Part shown: piece after piece, positions 61,843 through 64,000 of the stretch
How positions within the stretch are numbered: position 1 is the first letter of the stretch
How the letters are laid out: each line of letters begins with the position of its first letter
Assembly (NCBI RefSeq): GCF_009720865.1
Contig: NZ_WNLA01000015.1
Location: 62,001 to 126,000, forward strand
Source: Pseudoduganella ginsengisoli
GTDB taxonomy: Bacteria; Pseudomonadota; Gammaproteobacteria; Burkholderiales; Burkholderiaceae_D
Direction: 5' to 3'
Length of the DNA stretch: 64,000 bases
Notes under the pieces: model-generated
What the model was told of the DNA's origin: nothing
The model's database searches: none
What the model saw: the letters and a program-made list of their open reading frames with translations, nothing else
Program-made: the position numbers and the translations under genes

Positions 61843-62718
61843 ATGAGATGGGAAGGCAACCGCGAAAGCGATAACGTGGAAGACCGCCGCGGCGAAGGTG
61901 GCGGCGGAGGCGGCTTCGGCTTCGGTGGCGGCACGATAGGCATCGGCACCGTGGTGCTGGCGCTGCTGGGTTCATGGATCTTTGGCGTGAATCCGCTGAC
62001 CATGCTGGGCCTGCTCAGCGGCGGTGGTCCGGCGCCGCAAGTACAGCAGGCGCCCGCGCACCCACCGCCCCATTCCGACAAGCAGGCGCGCTTTGTGTCG
62101 ACCGTGCTGGCCGATACGGAAGATGTGTGGGGACAACTGTTCAAGCAAGGCGGCGGCCAGTACGTGCGGCCCAAGCTGGTGCTGTTTTCCGGCCGCACGC
62201 CCACGGCCTGCGGCACGGGCCAGGCGGCCATGGGGCCGTTTTATTGCCCGGGCGACTCCAAGGTGTATATCGACCTGAGTTTTTACCGCGTGATGGAACA
62301 GCGCTTCCACGCGGCCGGCGAATTCGCGCAAGCGTACGTGATTGCCCATGAAGTAGGCCACCACGTGCAGCATTTGACGGGGGTATCCGGCAAGGTGGAA
62401 CAGGCGCGGCGCAGCGCATCGGAACGGGAAGGCAATGCGTTGTCGGTGCGGCTGGAATTGCAGGCGGACTGCTATGCTGGGGTGTGGGCATTTCACGCCA
62501 ACCAGGCGCGCAGCATCCTGGAACAGGGCGACATTGAATCCGCGCTCAATGCCGCCAGCGCCATTGGCGACGATACGTTGCAGCGCCAGTCGCAAGGCGA
62601 AGTGGTGCCGGATTCCTTCACGCACGGCACGTCGGCGCAGCGCGTGCGGTGGTTCAAGCGGGGCATTGAAAGCGGCGACGCCATGCAGTGCGATACGTTC
62701 AACGCGCGTGCGCTGTAA
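61843..62718 (+). CDS. ypfJ: YpfJ-type neutral zinc metallopeptidase
   Basis: The 291-residue protein has an N-terminal cytoplasmic Gly-rich segment (GEGGGGGGFGFGGG) and one membrane helix (about 32-62). A periplasmic domain follows, with KQARFVSTVLADTEDVWGQLF, CPGDSKVYIDLSFY and the zinc motif AHEVGHHVQ (His169, Glu170, His173). Conserved ELQADCYAGVWA gives the third ligand. A GGAGGAA ribosome site precedes ATG 61843. Physiological substrate is not known. Confidence 0.93.
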   Translation: MRWEGNRESDNVEDRRGEGGGGGGFGFGGGTIGIGTVVLALLGSWIFGVNPLTMLGLLSGGGPAPQVQQAPAHPPPHSDKQARFVSTVLADTEDVWGQLFKQGGGQYVRPKLVLFSGRTPTACGTGQAAMGPFYCPGDSKVYIDLSFYRVMEQRFHAAGEFAQAYVIAHEVGHHVQHLTGVSGKVEQARRSASEREGNALSVRLELQADCYAGVWAFHANQARSILEQGDIESALNAASAIGDDTLQRQSQGEVVPDSFTHGTSAQRVRWFKRGIESGDAMQCDTFNARAL

Positions 62719-62751
62719 ACTGGGCGGCCTATCCTTCCGGAGCCGCCCGCC

Positions 62752-63621
62752 ATGACTGATCCTGTTGCCCTGTTTAACGCCCAGCGTTCCCGCCTGTTTG
62801 CCATTGCGTACCGGATGCTGGCCATCCGCGCCGATGCGGAAGACGTGGTGCAGGAAGCGTGGCTGCGCTGGGCGCAGACCGACCACGCCGCCGTGCAATC
62901 GGCAGCAGCATGGCTGGTCACCATTGTGACGCGGCTATCGATCGACCGGCTGCGCGCAGCCCAGGCGGAACGGGAAGCCTACATCGGCTGGTGGCTGCCG
63001 GAACCGCTGGTGGAACTCGATGAGCGCACACCGGAATCCGAAGCGGAAATGGCCAGCGACTTGTCGGTGGCCTTTATGTGGCTGCTGGAGCGCCTGGGGC
63101 CGGAAGAGCGGGCCGCGTTCCTGCTGCGCCAAGTGTTTGACCACGATTATGCGGAAGTCGCAGAAATGCTAGGCAAAAGCGAAGCATCATGCCGCCAGCT
63201 GGTGCACCGGGCAGCGGAAAAGGTCCAGCAAGAAAAAACCCGCAACAAAGTGGCGCGGGAAGCGCATCAAAGCTTGCTGTCGAAATTTGTCGCAGCGGCC
63301 CGCACGGGCGATAAGGATGCGCTCCGCGCGCTGCTGGCGGAAAATATTGAACTGGTAGGCGATGGTGGCGGCAAAGTGCCATCGTTTATGGAAATCCTGC
63401 GCGACCGGGACCGCATTGCGGAACTGTACTGGGGCATGCTGGACAAATTCCCCGGTCAGGTCGAATACCGCATGGCCACCATCAATGGCGAACCGGGCTT
63501 GCTGCGCTTTATCGGCGGCAAGCTGGAATCCGCGCAAGCGTTTGTGACCGGCAATGGGCAGATCTGCGCCATTTACGCCGTGCGCAATCCGGACAAGCTG
63601 GCCGCCGTGCCAATGGCCTGA
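62752..63621 (+). CDS. ECF41-type sigma factor (SigJ-like) with SnoaL-like C-terminal domain
   Basis: The 289-residue protein has sigma region 2 (about 8-75, IAYRMLAIRADAEDVVQEAWLRW) and region 4 (about 105-165, LGPEERAAFLLRQVFDHDYAEVAEMLGKSEASCRQLVHRA). A fused SnoaL/NTF2-like domain follows (about 175-285), which in ECF41 sigmas replaces an anti-sigma and tunes activity. No membrane anti-sigma gene is present. The next gene is the usual ECF41 partner, a carboxymuconolactone-decarboxylase family protein, with a matching promoter in front. Confidence 0.93.
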   Translation: MTDPVALFNAQRSRLFAIAYRMLAIRADAEDVVQEAWLRWAQTDHAAVQSAAAWLVTIVTRLSIDRLRAAQAEREAYIGWWLPEPLVELDERTPESEAEMASDLSVAFMWLLERLGPEERAAFLLRQVFDHDYAEVAEMLGKSEASCRQLVHRAAEKVQQEKTRNKVAREAHQSLLSKFVAAARTGDKDALRALLAENIELVGDGGGKVPSFMEILRDRDRIAELYWGMLDKFPGQVEYRMATINGEPGLLRFIGGKLESAQAFVTGNGQICAIYAVRNPDKLAAVPMA

Positions 63622-63649
63622 TAAATTTTTCGGTTTTTTTTCAAAAAGC

Positions 63650-63676
63650 TGTCACAAGGGACAAACGCGGTCCGTC
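63650..63676 (+). promoter_or_regulatory. ECF41-type promoter
   Basis: TGTCACA (63650-63656) and CGTC (63673-63676) are separated by exactly 16 bases. This is the motif known for ECF41 sigma factors in front of their target (COE) genes. It lies between the sigma gene and the decarboxylase-family gene, 57 bases before that gene's ATG. Confidence 0.88.
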
Positions 63677-63732
63677 TAATGAGCATGGACGGCCGCACGG
63701 TGCGGCTGCCACACACTGAACAAGGAAAGATC

Positions 63733-64000
63733 ATGTCCCTGACTGCCCGCCTGAATTACTTCCAACTGGCCCAACCCAGCTTCAACGCCCTGCTGGCTTT
63801 GTCTGAAACCATCCAGAAAAGCTCGCTGGGTGTACGCCTGGTGGACCTCGTGCTGCTGCGCGTATCGCAAATCAATGGCTGCGGCTATTGCATCGACCTG
63901 CATTGGCGCGACCTGGTACGCAACGGCGCCGATCCCCGTCATTTGAATGCCGTGGCAGGCTGGCGCGAAGCGCCATTCTTCAGCGACCGCGAACGCGCCG
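63733..64000 (+). CDS. carboxymuconolactone decarboxylase/AhpD-family protein (partial)
   Basis: The gene starts at ATG 63733 after AAGGAAAGA and runs off the window; 89 codons are visible. The AhpD-like active-site segment is LVDLVLLRVSQINGCGYCIDLHWRDL, with the redox CxxC as CGYC. This is the 'C' member of the carboxymuconolactone decarboxylase/oxidoreductase/epimerase group controlled by ECF41 sigmas, consistent with the promoter in front. A peroxidase-like role is likely. Confidence 0.9.
   Translation, partial: MSLTARLNYFQLAQPSFNALLALSETIQKSSLGVRLVDLVLLRVSQINGCGYCIDLHWRDLVRNGADPRHLNAVAGWREAPFFSDRERA

Overview
The window looks like chromosome of a GC-rich betaproteobacterium of the Oxalobacteraceae (Massilia, Duganella or Janthinobacterium type). 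The grounds are overall composition, a PEP-CTERM protein, many CHASE2/GGDEF-style signalling and secreted proteins, and the order cpoB (tol-pal) followed by tRNA-Lys. The genus is inferred from gene content; no ribosomal RNA is present. Most of the window is ordinary GC-rich chromosome. It is interrupted by AT-richer accessory stretches that sit next to tRNA-Lys genes.

Layout. 1-600: the 3' end of cpoB, then two identical tRNA-Lys(TTT) genes behind a strong sigma70 promoter. 555-2196: a small islet with one lipoprotein hydrolase, closed by a duplicated piece of the tRNA 3' end. 2364-5589: a translationally coupled operon of CHASE2 cyclase, SH3b protein and M48 protease. 5646-7964: a DUF417 membrane protein, a PEP-CTERM/EF-hand protein and a lipoprotein. 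7970-8902: a GH24 lysozyme followed 3 bases later by a small secreted protein, resembling an effector/immunity pair. 9015-14894: a giant propeller-GGDEF sensor, a HExxH membrane protein and a TonB receptor. 15055-18959: a Tudor-like secreted protein, a GST, and a DHA2 efflux pump with its MarR regulator and operator. 19050-22532: a third tRNA-Lys and a 3.4-kb islet without an integrase. It holds a broken Hcp (type VI tube protein), an M15 peptidase and a secreted partner, a Gly/His/Ser-rich secreted protein and a lipoprotein, and it ends in a 56-bp tRNA 3' copy.

22648-37983: mostly metabolic and transport genes. These are a GH1-like glycosidase, three orphan family-3 solute-binding proteins across the wider window (two of them here), MarR/EamA/nitroreductase, MdtH with a divergent LysR, an RBBP9-type hydrolase, a DUF1080 protein, a Rieske oxygenase with an APC permease and an AraC regulator, and GlpQ. 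38133-44100: a fourth tRNA-Lys followed by an AT-rich region with three tandem 23-bp repeats, a coupled secreted protein plus a protein with two HExxH motifs, and an IS5-type element with a frameshifted transposase. 44114-64000: an eight-repeat PPC-like secreted protein with a DUF4214 end, LysE and MocR, a YciI-like protein, a SUV3-like helicase, YigZ, a 2528-residue filamentous-haemagglutinin-like exoprotein with an Ala-rich tail, YpfJ, and an ECF41-type sigma factor. That sigma factor precedes a carboxymuconolactone-decarboxylase gene whose upstream region carries an exact ECF41-type promoter.

The strongest themes are tRNA-Lys used repeatedly as an insertion site without any visible integrase, two lysozyme/peptidase plus secreted-partner modules suggestive of interbacterial antagonism, and the AT-rich double-zincin operon behind the fourth tRNA-Lys.
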